Assembly (NCBI GenBank): GCA_002425305.1
Contig: DILZ01000087.1
Location: forward strand, 1 to 8,396
Reading direction: 5' to 3'
DNA length: 8,396 bases
Origin: Ruminococcaceae bacterium UBA5579
GTDB lineage: Bacteria; Bacillota; Clostridia; Oscillospirales; Ruminococcaceae
Shown piece after piece: positions 1 through 5,574 of this stretch. The notes beneath the pieces are model-generated. The model saw only the letters and a program-made list of their open reading frames with translations. It made no database searches and was not told the origin of the DNA. Position numbers and translations under genes: made by a program. Numbering within the stretch: the first letter of the stretch is position 1; each line of letters begins with the position of its first letter.

Positions 1-45
1 AGGCGGGGAGAACCGCAAGATAATACCACAAGTCGTGGTGTATGT

Positions 46-975
46 TTACATATTCACCGATTCCTCACAATAGCGGGTAATTCCGCGAATAAACGCCTGA
101 ACGCGCTCCTCCGGGATATTGGTTTCCACCCACAAGCCGTTTGTAAGCTGAACGGGCTTGCTCATATCGTTTTCGGCAATGACGTCATCGGTCGTGAAGA
201 ATCTGCCTATTTTATCGTTTGAGTAGATAAGCCGCATTGAGAACGGAAATTTGGTGATAAGCTCCTCACACGCGTCAATTATCGGGTTTTTCGGTCTGGG
301 CGCGGGTTCAAAGTCAGACATATCCATATCAAGTATATCCATATTCATTTCCGGGTTGGCGGCTGCAGGCTTAGGCGCGGCAGGTTTTGCTGCCGGAGCG
401 GGTTTGGGCTGCTCGGCAGGCTTTGAAGCTTCTACCGGTTTTGGTTGCTCTGCGGGCTTTGGTGCAGCAGGCTTCGGAGCTTCAGCAGGCTTGGGCTGCT
501 CTGCGGGCTTGGTCACGGCAGGCTTTGAAGCTTCCGCCGGCTTTGGCTGCTCGACGGGCTTGGGCGCGGCAGGCTTTGGAGCTTCCGTCGGCTTGGATTG
601 CTCGGCGGGCTTGGGCGCAGCAGGTTTTGGAGTTTCAACAGACCTGGGCTGCTCGGCGGGTTTTGCTGCCTCAACCGGTTTGGGCTGCTCAGCGGGTTCG
701 GGAGCAGCGTCCCGAGTTTCTTCCGCCTTGTCGTTATTGGACGATCCAAGCTTTGCAGCCTCAGCCTTAAATTCCGCGAACTTGGTTTTAAGGCTCTCGA
801 TAGCGACAATGTCGTTTTTGGTTTGAGCGATGATCTCCTCCGCTTTGTTCCAATCGTCCATATCGATCGCGTTGTGAGCCTCCTTGCGCAAGTCGGCAAG
901 CATATCGTCAAGGCATTTATCCATAAATGCTATGCCCTCAGCAAGCGCCGATCTCTGAATGTTTTCGTTAGCCAT
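46..975 (-). CDS. Hypothetical protein with Pro/Lys/Ala/Glu repeat linker (309 aa)
   Basis: I do not recognise this family. Three parts are visible. Residues 1-75 are charged and mostly helical (possibly coiled coil, Ala/Glu/Lys-rich). Residues about 88-208 form a low-complexity linker of PKPAEQ/PKPAE-type units. Residues about 228-309 look like a compact domain, starting near NPIIDACEELI and ending CEESVNM, with aromatic and hydrophobic spacing typical of a folded unit. There is no signal peptide or membrane segment, so it is probably cytosolic. The ATG start at 973-975 is supported by an upstream AAAGGCGG ribosome site and a consensus promoter at 1021-1049. The gene is monocistronic as far as the window shows, and the terminator at 1121-1151 separates it from the upstream unit. 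The reading frame is intact and continues uniquely on both sides of the repeat, so the gene is real, but its function is unknown. The linker length is likely to vary between strains because of the DNA repeats. Confidence 0.85.
   Translation of the reverse strand: MANENIQRSALAEGIAFMDKCLDDMLADLRKEAHNAIDMDDWNKAEEIIAQTKNDIVAIESLKTKFAEFKAEAAKLGSSNNDKAEETRDAAPEPAEQPKPVEAAKPAEQPRSVETPKPAAPKPAEQSKPTEAPKPAAPKPVEQPKPAEASKPAVTKPAEQPKPAEAPKPAAPKPAEQPKPVEASKPAEQPKPAPAAKPAAPKPAAANPEMNMDILDMDMSDFEPAPRPKNPIIDACEELITKFPFSMRLIYSNDKIGRFFTTDDVIAENDMSKPVQLTNGLWVETNIPEERVQAFIRGITRYCEESVNM
412..666. repeat. Five 51-bp tandem repeats inside the 309-aa gene
   Basis: Residues 104-188 of the leftward gene split into five consecutive 17-residue units of the form (P/A/T)KP(A/V)EQ...EA(P/S)KPA(A/V), i.e. 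5 x 51 bp without frame disruption. The third unit reads PKPVEQPKPAEASKPAV and the fourth TKPAEQPKPAEAPKPAA. Less regular copies of the same motif flank the array (residues 91-103 and 189-206). Units vary at silent and replacement positions, so the array is diverged rather than freshly amplified. It encodes an extended, probably unstructured linker. Confidence 0.85.
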
Positions 976-1020
976 ATTCTTCCGCCTTTCTAAATGAGAT
1001 ACAGGATTCTATTTAATATT

Positions 1021-1049
1021 ATTATAGCATATAAGCAGTTAAATTGCAA
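1021..1049 (-). promoter_or_regulatory. Sigma-A-type promoter of the 309-aa gene
   Basis: On the minus strand TTGCAA (1044-1049) is followed after exactly 17 nt by a perfect TATAAT (1021-1026). A start site near 1014 would give a leader of about 40 nt before the ATG at 975. The -35 and -10 hexamers are identical to those of the small-RNA promoter at 1276-1304. An 8-bp inverted repeat, TTACTAAA (1070-1077) and TTTAGTAA (1111-1118), lies just upstream and may be an operator or may be chance. Confidence 0.75.
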
Positions 1050-1120
1050 GATTTTTTTATCATTTTCTGTTACTAAACCTCAAAAAAAGAAACGAAAATG
1101 TCAAACAAATTTTAGTAAAG

Positions 1121-1151
1121 AAAAAAACCGCAGACAAGGGGGTGTCTGCGG
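1121..1151 (-). terminator. Intrinsic terminator ending the small-RNA / bioY side unit
   Basis: CCGCAGACA (1128-1136) and TGTCTGCGG (1143-1151) form a perfect 9-bp stem with a 6-nt loop (1137-1142). Read on the minus strand, the stem is followed directly by seven T residues (1121-1127), a textbook rho-independent terminator. It works leftward only, because no T tract follows the stem on the plus strand. It is the only strong leftward terminator seen downstream of bioY. Confidence 0.92.
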
Positions 1152-1269
1152 AAAGTTAAATCAATTGCCGTCTGTTTGGGGAAAACAGATGATCGGCTGA
1201 AAATAATTGGGGAAAATATATTAAGAAGTATGCAGTCGGGCTGCAATACTATCTTACAAATTTTCTTAC
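1121..1269 (-). ncRNA. Candidate small regulatory RNA with C-rich UCCCC loops (~149 nt)
   Basis: A stand-alone promoter (1276-1304) and an intrinsic terminator (1121-1151) bracket about 149 nt with no convincing ORF. The minus-strand transcript can form three hairpins. Hairpin 1 (1222-1256) pairs UAAGA/UCUUA, AGUAU/AUACU and GCAG/CUGC with single-U bulges and a CCCGA loop. Hairpin 2 (1162-1209) pairs CAAUU/AAUUG, GCCG/CGGC and CUGUUU/AAACAG with a UCCCC loop. Hairpin 3 is the terminator, with five C residues in its loop. The 10-mer UUUUCCCCAA occurs twice, once in the linker (1207-1216) and once spanning loop 2 (1176-1185). Unpaired UCCC-type motifs are known in Firmicute small RNAs that pair with Shine-Dalgarno sequences, so a trans-acting translational regulator is the natural guess. 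The 5' end is an estimate from the -10 box. I recognise no named RNA family. It could instead be the 3' UTR of bioY with an internal promoter. Confidence 0.7.
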
Positions 1270-1275
1270 AGATAA

Positions 1276-1304
1276 ATTATACCATTATTTCACGAAATTT
1301 GCAA
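1276..1304 (-). promoter_or_regulatory. Promoter of the candidate small RNA
   Basis: On the minus strand TTGCAA (1299-1304), a 17-nt spacer and a perfect TATAAT (1276-1281) form a consensus housekeeping promoter. It points leftward, lies 85 bp beyond the bioY stop codon, and predicts a start near 1269. No protein gene follows before the terminator at 1151, which is the main reason to propose an RNA gene here. Confidence 0.8.
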
Positions 1305-1310
1305 CAATAT

Positions 1311-1322
1311 TTTTGTACAAAA
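1311..1322. promoter_or_regulatory. 12-bp palindrome upstream of the small-RNA promoter
   Basis: TTTTGTACAAAA is a perfect 12-bp palindrome starting 6 bp upstream of the small-RNA -35 box, centred near -47 relative to the predicted start. That position suits an activator or operator site. The sequence is AT-rich, so chance is possible, and no cognate regulator can be named. Confidence 0.35.
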
Positions 1323-1340
1323 TTTAGGTTTTGTTTTTGA

Positions 1341-1375
1341 ATATTTTGCACAACAAATACAGAAGCGCAAAATAT
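1341..1375. repeat. 9-bp inverted repeat just past bioY
   Basis: ATATTTTGC (1341-1349) and GCAAAATAT (1367-1375) are perfect inverted copies separated by 17 nt, starting 15 bp after the bioY stop. In RNA this would be a weak AU-rich hairpin. It lacks a following T tract on the minus strand, so it is not a good terminator. It may be a 3' stabilising hairpin for the operon mRNA or a split protein-binding site. Confidence 0.4.
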
Positions 1376-1389
1376 CGTGAAATTACCGT

Positions 1390-1956
1390 TTATCTGCGCT
1401 TTTCACCGGCGAGCATTATTCTGTTGAGCCGATCCTTCAGCGGAATGGCGATAGCCGAAACGCACACGATCTTTATTCCGTCGCCGGGAATAAACGGCAG
1501 TGCGCACAGCGTCAGCGCCGTGCCGAGGTCTTTGCCCGTCAGTATCATAAACCAAGCTGTGCCGAAGGTGTACAGCGCCACTGTTCCCAACAGCATACCC
1601 ACTATCATCGTCCAATGCTTTTTCGTGTTCATATCGGAGAAAATGCCTGTGATAAGCACCAGCGGGATATATCCGATTATATAGCCGCCCGTGGGTCCCA
1701 ACAGTGCCCCAAAGCCGCCGTTAAAGTTGGAGAACACTGGAAGTCCGACCGCTCCCAGAAGAATATACACAATAACGGCGAGAGTGCCGCGCTTTGCGCC
1801 GAAGACAGCTCCTGTGAAATATATAGCGAATGTCGCCAGCGTTATCGGAATAGGTCCTACCTGTATCGAAAACGGCGCGGCAACGCAGATAAGCGCCGCA
1901 AATACCGCTGCAAACACCATACCTCTTACCGAAAGCAACTTCTCTTTTTTAGCCAT
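1390..1956 (-). CDS. bioY: BioY, biotin ECF transporter substrate-binding (S) component
   Basis: BioY is the membrane S component that captures biotin, either alone or with the shared ECF energising module (EcfT and two ATPases). The 188-residue length is usual for the family. The protein is hydrophobic, with about six membrane segments. It carries BioY landmarks: PIPITLATF (about 35-43), FGAKRGTLAV (52-61), the LLGAVGLPVF stretch (67-75), LLGPTGGYIIGY (85-96) and PFIPGDGIK (154-162), which holds the conserved Asp and Lys region. The Gln often found in the TLQTF version of the first motif is Ala here. The ATG at 1954-1956 has an AAGGAG ribosome site. The gene is 29 bp downstream of the TetR gene and last in the leftward operon. 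No biotin synthesis gene or obvious BirA site is in the window, which suggests scavenging of external biotin. Confidence 0.95.
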   Translation of the reverse strand: MAKKEKLLSVRGMVFAAVFAALICVAAPFSIQVGPIPITLATFAIYFTGAVFGAKRGTLAVIVYILLGAVGLPVFSNFNGGFGALLGPTGGYIIGYIPLVLITGIFSDMNTKKHWTMIVGMLLGTVALYTFGTAWFMILTGKDLGTALTLCALPFIPGDGIKIVCVSAIAIPLKDRLNRIMLAGEKRR

Positions 1957-1985
1957 TTGATGATCTCCTTAAAAGTCAGTTATGT

Positions 1986-2582
1986 TCAGCTCAATTTCAT
2001 AGCCGCCAGCTTATCATCAGAAACATATGCCGAAAGCCCGCGCGTTACCATATTAACGGCGGTGTCGGTAATAAACGAGAGCTTGTCCGCGCAGTCGTTG
2101 TCAAACCACGCCGAATACAGCGCCAGCACTCCCGAGATCGAGAATTCAGCCGCTGCCTTAAGAGCTGTTTCATTATCCGTAAGCACCCCCGCGTTCTTGA
2201 GCGACACCGTTATAACTCTGCAAAGCATAGCCTTTATCTTGCCCTTGTTGAACAGTTCGGGATTTTGCCGCATAAGCCGCTTGAAGAAATCGCGGCGCTG
2301 TTCTATCGTCGCGCTGATATCACGGATAGCCGTTCCGATATCGAGCAGCGATTCTCCGCTGCGCCGAAGTATCGCGGAAAACTCGTTCAAAACCTCATTC
2401 TCCAGCTCCTCGATAACGTCGGCGGGAGAGCGGTAGTGACTGTAAAACGTCTTGCGGTTTATTTTTGCCCGGACGCAGATCTCCGAAATAGTTATTTTCG
2501 CAAGCTCCTTTTCGCTCATCAATTCAAATAGCGCATCGCGTATCGAGTTTTTGGTCTTTACTACCCTGAGATCCTCGCCCAT
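1986..2582 (-). CDS. TetR/AcrR-family transcriptional regulator
   Basis: The 198-residue protein has a typical TetR N-terminal DNA-binding domain: TKNSIRDALFELM (10-22), then ITISEICVRAKINRKTFYSHY (about 30-50), matching the helix-turn-helix with the recognition helix ending in TFYSHY. Residues 55-198 form an all-helical ligand or dimerisation domain of the diverse type found in many Firmicute regulators, and the ligand cannot be read from sequence. Its start overlaps the yajC stop as TAATG, so translation is probably coupled. bioY follows after 29 bp. The pairing with bioY makes biotin-responsive control conceivable, but I see no clear palindromic operator in the short tetR-bioY gap, so this is only inference. 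Confidence 0.92.
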   Translation of the reverse strand: MGEDLRVVKTKNSIRDALFELMSEKELAKITISEICVRAKINRKTFYSHYRSPADVIEELENEVLNEFSAILRRSGESLLDIGTAIRDISATIEQRRDFFKRLMRQNPELFNKGKIKAMLCRVITVSLKNAGVLTDNETALKAAAEFSISGVLALYSAWFDNDCADKLSFITDTAVNMVTRGLSAYVSDDKLAAMKLS

Positions 2583-2992
2583 TACTTGATCTCGGTCTTG
2601 CCCTTGGAGCTTTTCGCTTTAACGGTCTCCTCGGGAGCAGAGGACACGGTTTCGTGCTGAGTGTTGCACTTTGCTATCGCGGATTTCATAACGCGGATAG
2701 TGGTGCGGTTAGAACCCGTTTCAATAAGCACGGTATCGTTGCTTACGTTAACGACCAGTCCGATTATGCCCCCGTTTGTAACGACCTCGTCCGCTATCTG
2801 AAGATTGTTCAGCATACTCTGCAATTCTCTGGTGCGCTTCTTCTCCGGACGGATTATCAGCAGCCAGAAGATCAGCACCATAAGCACCAGCGGTATTATC
2901 AGCGTTAGAATTCCCATTGCTCCGGTTGCCGCGCCTGCTGCGTCCGCCGCGTTAGCGGAAGCCTGTGACATTGTAAAAATCAAATTATTCAT
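2582..2992 (-). CDS. yajC: YajC, Sec translocase auxiliary membrane protein
   Basis: YajC is a small single-pass membrane protein that associates with SecDF in the Sec protein-export machinery. The 136-residue product has one membrane segment (about 26-47, ILTLIIPLVLMVLIFWLLII), the family hallmark RPEKKRTRELQSML just after it, and the cytoplasmic motif IADEVVTNGGIIG (about 66-78) followed by a short beta-rich domain ending at KSAIA. The C-terminal 25 residues are a hydrophilic Ser/Lys/Glu tail. The ATG at 2990-2992 is preceded by AGGAGG with a short 4-nt spacer. Here it sits between a PF13200-like gene and a tetR gene instead of the common tgt or secDF neighbours. A candidate promoter in the 61-bp upstream gap could give it independent expression. 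Confidence 0.93.
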   Translation of the reverse strand: MNNLIFTMSQASANAADAAGAATGAMGILTLIIPLVLMVLIFWLLIIRPEKKRTRELQSMLNNLQIADEVVTNGGIIGLVVNVSNDTVLIETGSNRTTIRVMKSAIAKCNTQHETVSSAPEETVKAKSSKGKTEIK

Positions 2993-3023
2993 AGTTCCTC
3001 CTGTTTTTCTTTTGTTGCCTTAA

Positions 3024-3052
3024 ATTATATAATGCCAGAACGGCTTACATAC
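3024..3052 (-). promoter_or_regulatory. Possible internal promoter upstream of yajC
   Basis: The 61-bp gap before yajC, the largest in the operon, contains a perfect minus-strand TATAAT (3024-3029). With 17-nt spacing, the -35 position reads GTATGT, a poor match. A weak or activator-dependent promoter is possible. The predicted start near 3017 would give a leader of about 25 nt that includes the yajC AGGAGG. Confidence 0.35.
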
Positions 3053-3053
3053 G

Positions 3054-4310
3054 TTAAAGTATCGTGATATCCGCTTCGGAAAACGCCTTTTTCACATCGT
3101 CAAGAGCCGAGCCGGTAAGCGTCTGCGGCAGCCGCACGGCAAATTGCGCGTCGTTCAGCACCGATTTCGCCTTTACCGCAAAGTCCTTCGCGCGATTGTA
3201 ATCGGGCGATCCGGAAACGCCGGTCGAGCTTGAGGCATCGGAGGTGTCCGTTATGCCGGGCGTGCTGCTTGTAAGGTCGTAATTCACGGCGATCTTGATG
3301 GTTTTAAGCTGTGTCTTGTCCCAAACAAGCTCCGCGTCGGTGCAGTTTTTCGATTCGGCGATAAGGCTCGTGCCGCTCATTTCCAACCACAGCTCCGCGC
3401 CGTTCTTTTCGGCGGAGCTTTTGGCGGAGCTTACAACGTTCCACAACGCTTGAGCGCGCTTTGCGCTGTCTGTCAGCGGAAGATCGGTGAGGTATGTCGT
3501 GATGTCCACTGTGTGGAACGCGGGATAGCGGGTGTTCGCGCAGATAATGTGCTTAAATCCCGCAGCCGAAAGCTCGCTTGTGATATCGCCTATATATTGC
3601 GCGGTTTGCGTCTTGAACGGAGAGAGCCATAGCTTTCCGCCCTTTTCGGGCTTGTTGTCGTGCCAGCTTCCTCCGCCCTGCTCCGCTGTTATCCGATAGC
3701 TTCCGTCAACGTAGGGCGGGCTTAGCCTGTCCATCAGCGTGTTTATTCTCGCGGCGGGAACAAGTCCCTCCTTGCTTATCAGCGACGCTATCTGCGATGC
3801 CGAAAGCGTTCCCGATACGACCTCGGTGTCCTTAACGTCCGCGATGTTCGTTTTATAGAGCATAAAGCCCGTGGTGTCTTTTACCGTGACCGCCGCAACG
3901 GAGCAGCCCTCGCTCTTTGCTTTGGCAAGCTCCGTGGCGAGTGAGCTTTCGCTTGAAACGGCGCTGTCGGAAAGGAAGTATATCTTTTCGGAGATATGCG
4001 GGAGCGGAACGGGTTCGCTCGTTTCCGATGTGGAATTTGTGCTTGACATCTCGTCGGCAGTGCTTGACATAAGCTCGGAATTGATAATGCTTGAAAGAAG
4101 TGCAGAGGTATCCGATTCCTGCCGCGAGGAATTATTGTCCTGGAGATATTTGATGATCGGTTTACCCAGACCGTATCCCAACACGCCCAAACCGCATACG
4201 ACGACGATGGTGATTATGATTCTTAAAGCCCGTCGGGCTTTGCTTTTTTTCTTGTTGTAGAGATTGAACTTGCTGCGTTTTATTTTGATGTTGGTTTTTT
4301 TGGGCGCCAT
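3054..4310 (-). CDS. Membrane-anchored PF13200-like (putative glycoside hydrolase) protein
   Basis: The 418-residue product has a basic cytoplasmic N terminus (1-29), one membrane anchor (about 29-48), a Ser/Thr-rich spacer (about 60-100), then an extracytoplasmic domain. From about 108 this domain follows the order of the poorly characterised PF13200 (DUF4015) TIM-barrel-like family: IYFLSDSAVSSE, then AVTVKDTTGFMLY (140-152), then PAARINTLMDRLSP (185-198), then WLSPFKTQTAQYIGDITSEL with GFKHIICANTRYP (228-263). In typical members the last motif reads like FDY(I/V)RFP. Here the Asp position is Ala258, so activity is doubtful if that residue is needed. A second Ser/Thr/Gly-rich stretch lies at 347-370. 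The ATG at 4308-4310 has an AAAGGAG site that starts right after the rnfA-like stop, indicating the same operon. The family assignment comes from recalled motifs. A wall or polysaccharide role is possible but unproven. Confidence 0.75.
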   Translation of the reverse strand: MAPKKTNIKIKRSKFNLYNKKKSKARRALRIIITIVVVCGLGVLGYGLGKPIIKYLQDNNSSRQESDTSALLSSIINSELMSSTADEMSSTNSTSETSEPVPLPHISEKIYFLSDSAVSSESSLATELAKAKSEGCSVAAVTVKDTTGFMLYKTNIADVKDTEVVSGTLSASQIASLISKEGLVPAARINTLMDRLSPPYVDGSYRITAEQGGGSWHDNKPEKGGKLWLSPFKTQTAQYIGDITSELSAAGFKHIICANTRYPAFHTVDITTYLTDLPLTDSAKRAQALWNVVSSAKSSAEKNGAELWLEMSGTSLIAESKNCTDAELVWDKTQLKTIKIAVNYDLTSSTPGITDTSDASSSTGVSGSPDYNRAKDFAVKAKSVLNDAQFAVRLPQTLTGSALDDVKKAFSEADITIL

Positions 4311-4330
4311 TATTGAATTTCTCCTTTCAT

Positions 4331-4933
4331 TTAAAAATCCGAGGTATAGCCCGTCAGAACGTTCAGTGCCAGCGAAATTATACCTATATAAATAAGCATT
4401 ATCGGATATCCGCGGAAAATGCGGGGTATTTTGTTTGAGTCCAGACGCTCGTGCGCGATGTTTATCAAAAAGCAGGCGAGGAAAAAGCCTATTCCCGAGC
4501 CGAACCCGTATCCGATATATCCGGGAAGATCGCTCCCGTAATTGGAATCGATAAACAGCGCACCGATCACCGCGCAGTTGAATATTGCCAGATGCGCGTA
4601 TTTTCTTACGCGCTTATAGGTGCTGTGGAAATACTTCCACAAAACTATAAGCCCCGCGACATAAAGTATGCCTATAACTCCCACATAGATAAGCGGCAGG
4701 AAATAGTATCCGTGCTCTGTTTTCAGCAGAGGCTTGTCTATGAAATAGGTAACGGCGGAGGCGACTGTGGTCATCGCGGTGATGCCAAGCGTAAATCCCG
4801 TAACGTGGGATTCCTTGCGCGAGGCGTAGATAGCAACGTTCGCGCCGAACGCCCTGTCGAATATGGCGTTCTGTAAAAAGATAGAGGTCATCGCAAGAGT
4901 GACGATACGAGCCAGAACGGTGCTGAGCGTCAT
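4331..4933 (-). CDS. rnfA: Divergent RnfA-like membrane subunit lacking the first Fe-S cysteine
   Basis: RnfA/NqrE proteins are six-helix membrane subunits of the Rnf and Na+-NQR complexes. With RnfE/NqrD they hold an intramembrane [2Fe-2S] cluster through two cysteines each. This 200-residue protein aligns along its length: FLQNAIFDRAFG (19-30) with LVNNFVLxRFLG, ASAVTYFI (58-65), AIFNCAVIGAL (116-126) with TTNCAVLGVAL, and a C-terminal HERLDSNKIPRIFRGYPIMLI (161-181) with RERLxxxxxPxxFRGxxIxLI. Ungapped alignment puts the first cluster Cys (in GLCPFxG) at Asn32. The second Cys is kept (Cys120). The start overlaps the rnfE-like stop as ATGA and has a GGGAGGG ribosome site. The frame is intact with about six hydrophobic segments, so it does not look like decay. 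It probably forms a complex with the two upstream products. Electron transfer looks unlikely, and its actual role is unknown. Confidence 0.85.
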   Translation of the reverse strand: MTLSTVLARIVTLAMTSIFLQNAIFDRAFGANVAIYASRKESHVTGFTLGITAMTTVASAVTYFIDKPLLKTEHGYYFLPLIYVGVIGILYVAGLIVLWKYFHSTYKRVRKYAHLAIFNCAVIGALFIDSNYGSDLPGYIGYGFGSGIGFFLACFLINIAHERLDSNKIPRIFRGYPIMLIYIGIISLALNVLTGYTSDF

Positions 4934-5574
4934 TGTGTTCCCTCCCTTCGGATATCGGAGGAGGCGTCTGCCATTGCTTTAGCTCTCACACGCTTTCCGG
5001 ATACGGCGCGGCAGAGTGCCGCAAGTATCCCGACAAGGAGGAACCCGAAGAACGGGGATTTCGCCGCAGGCATAAGCGGATCAAAGCAGCGCATACCAAA
5101 TAATGTTCCATACGCCAGCAGTCCGCGTATTATTCCAACGGCAAATGCAGCTACGGCATAGCCGAGAATATATATCAGAGCGTCCACCGCCATCTGACCG
5201 TAGGGCAGAAGGTAAAAGCGGCTTTCGGTCTTCGCGAGTAAAAGCGAGTTTACGGTGAGCAGCTCTATATATACGATAACGCTTTTTGTCGTTTCGGGAA
5301 ACCACATCTCAAGCAGCAGCACCGTCGGGATAAACATCACCGCTGCGACTGTCGCGTAAAGCATCGTCCTCACGGTATAAACTATTTTGCGCGGAATGAA
5401 GCGGCATAGCAGGATACTCGTATAGCTCATCAAAAAAAAGCTCAGCACAAGCACAAGGGCGCGTTCGCCGGAGGTCGCCGCGACGATGACCGGCGCGGTC
5501 ACAAGTCCGCTCATCAGCACGATATTTTGCTTGAACAGACCGTCAAGGCTCGGGGAGAATTTATTGCTGCTCAT
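4930..5574 (-). CDS. rnfE: Divergent RnfE-like membrane subunit lacking both Fe-S cysteines
   Basis: This 214-residue, six-helix protein matches RnfE/NqrD: LDGLFKQNIVLMSGLVTAP (10-28) with GLWKNNxxLVxLLGLCP, FIPRKIVYTVRTML (59-72) with the loop PxxIRIPxxV, TVNSLLLAKTESRF (107-120) with VTNCIxxGRAEAFA, and IIRGLLAYGTLFG (148-160) with LREIIGNGTLFG. Both cluster cysteines are replaced: ungapped alignment gives Ala27 for the Cys of GLCP and Ser110 for the Cys of TNC. The structural residues around them (Pro28, Asn109, Glu117, the GTLFG turn) remain. A basic hydrophilic tail follows at 193-214. The start overlaps the rnfD-like gene by 14 nt with a GGAGG site 9 nt upstream, and the end overlaps the rnfA-like gene by 4 nt, so the three are translationally coupled. 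The protein is likely a structural partner of the RnfA-like and RnfD-like proteins. The function is unknown. Confidence 0.85.
   Translation of the reverse strand: MSSNKFSPSLDGLFKQNIVLMSGLVTAPVIVAATSGERALVLVLSFFLMSYTSILLCRFIPRKIVYTVRTMLYATVAAVMFIPTVLLLEMWFPETTKSVIVYIELLTVNSLLLAKTESRFYLLPYGQMAVDALIYILGYAVAAFAVGIIRGLLAYGTLFGMRCFDPLMPAAKSPFFGFLLVGILAALCRAVSGKRVRAKAMADASSDIRREGTQ

Noticed and set aside
25..39. Hairpin ACCAC/GTGGT just past the 309-aa gene stop
   Set aside because: The stem is only 5 bp and no T tract follows on the minus strand, so it is not a supportable terminator.
251..993. Three overlapping rightward open frames opposite the 309-aa gene
   Set aside because: They are by-products of the 51-bp repeats, which keep antisense frames open. 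Their translations are low-complexity (Ala/Gly/Leu/Arg-rich), and the minus-strand gene has the promoter, ribosome site and domain structure.
1121..1269. 6S RNA or another housekeeping RNA as the identity of the small RNA
   Set aside because: 6S RNA is one long rod with a central bubble, whereas this transcript folds as three separate hairpins with C-rich loops. No tmRNA or SRP RNA hallmarks are visible.
1341..1375. Inverted repeat after bioY as the operon terminator
   Set aside because: The stem is AU-rich with a 17-nt loop and lacks a following T tract on the minus strand. The terminator at 1121-1151 is far stronger.
1615..2436. 273-codon rightward open frame opposite bioY and tetR
   Set aside because: It runs antisense to two clearly recognisable genes, its translation is Ser/Arg-rich without any family motif, and no ribosome site was seen.
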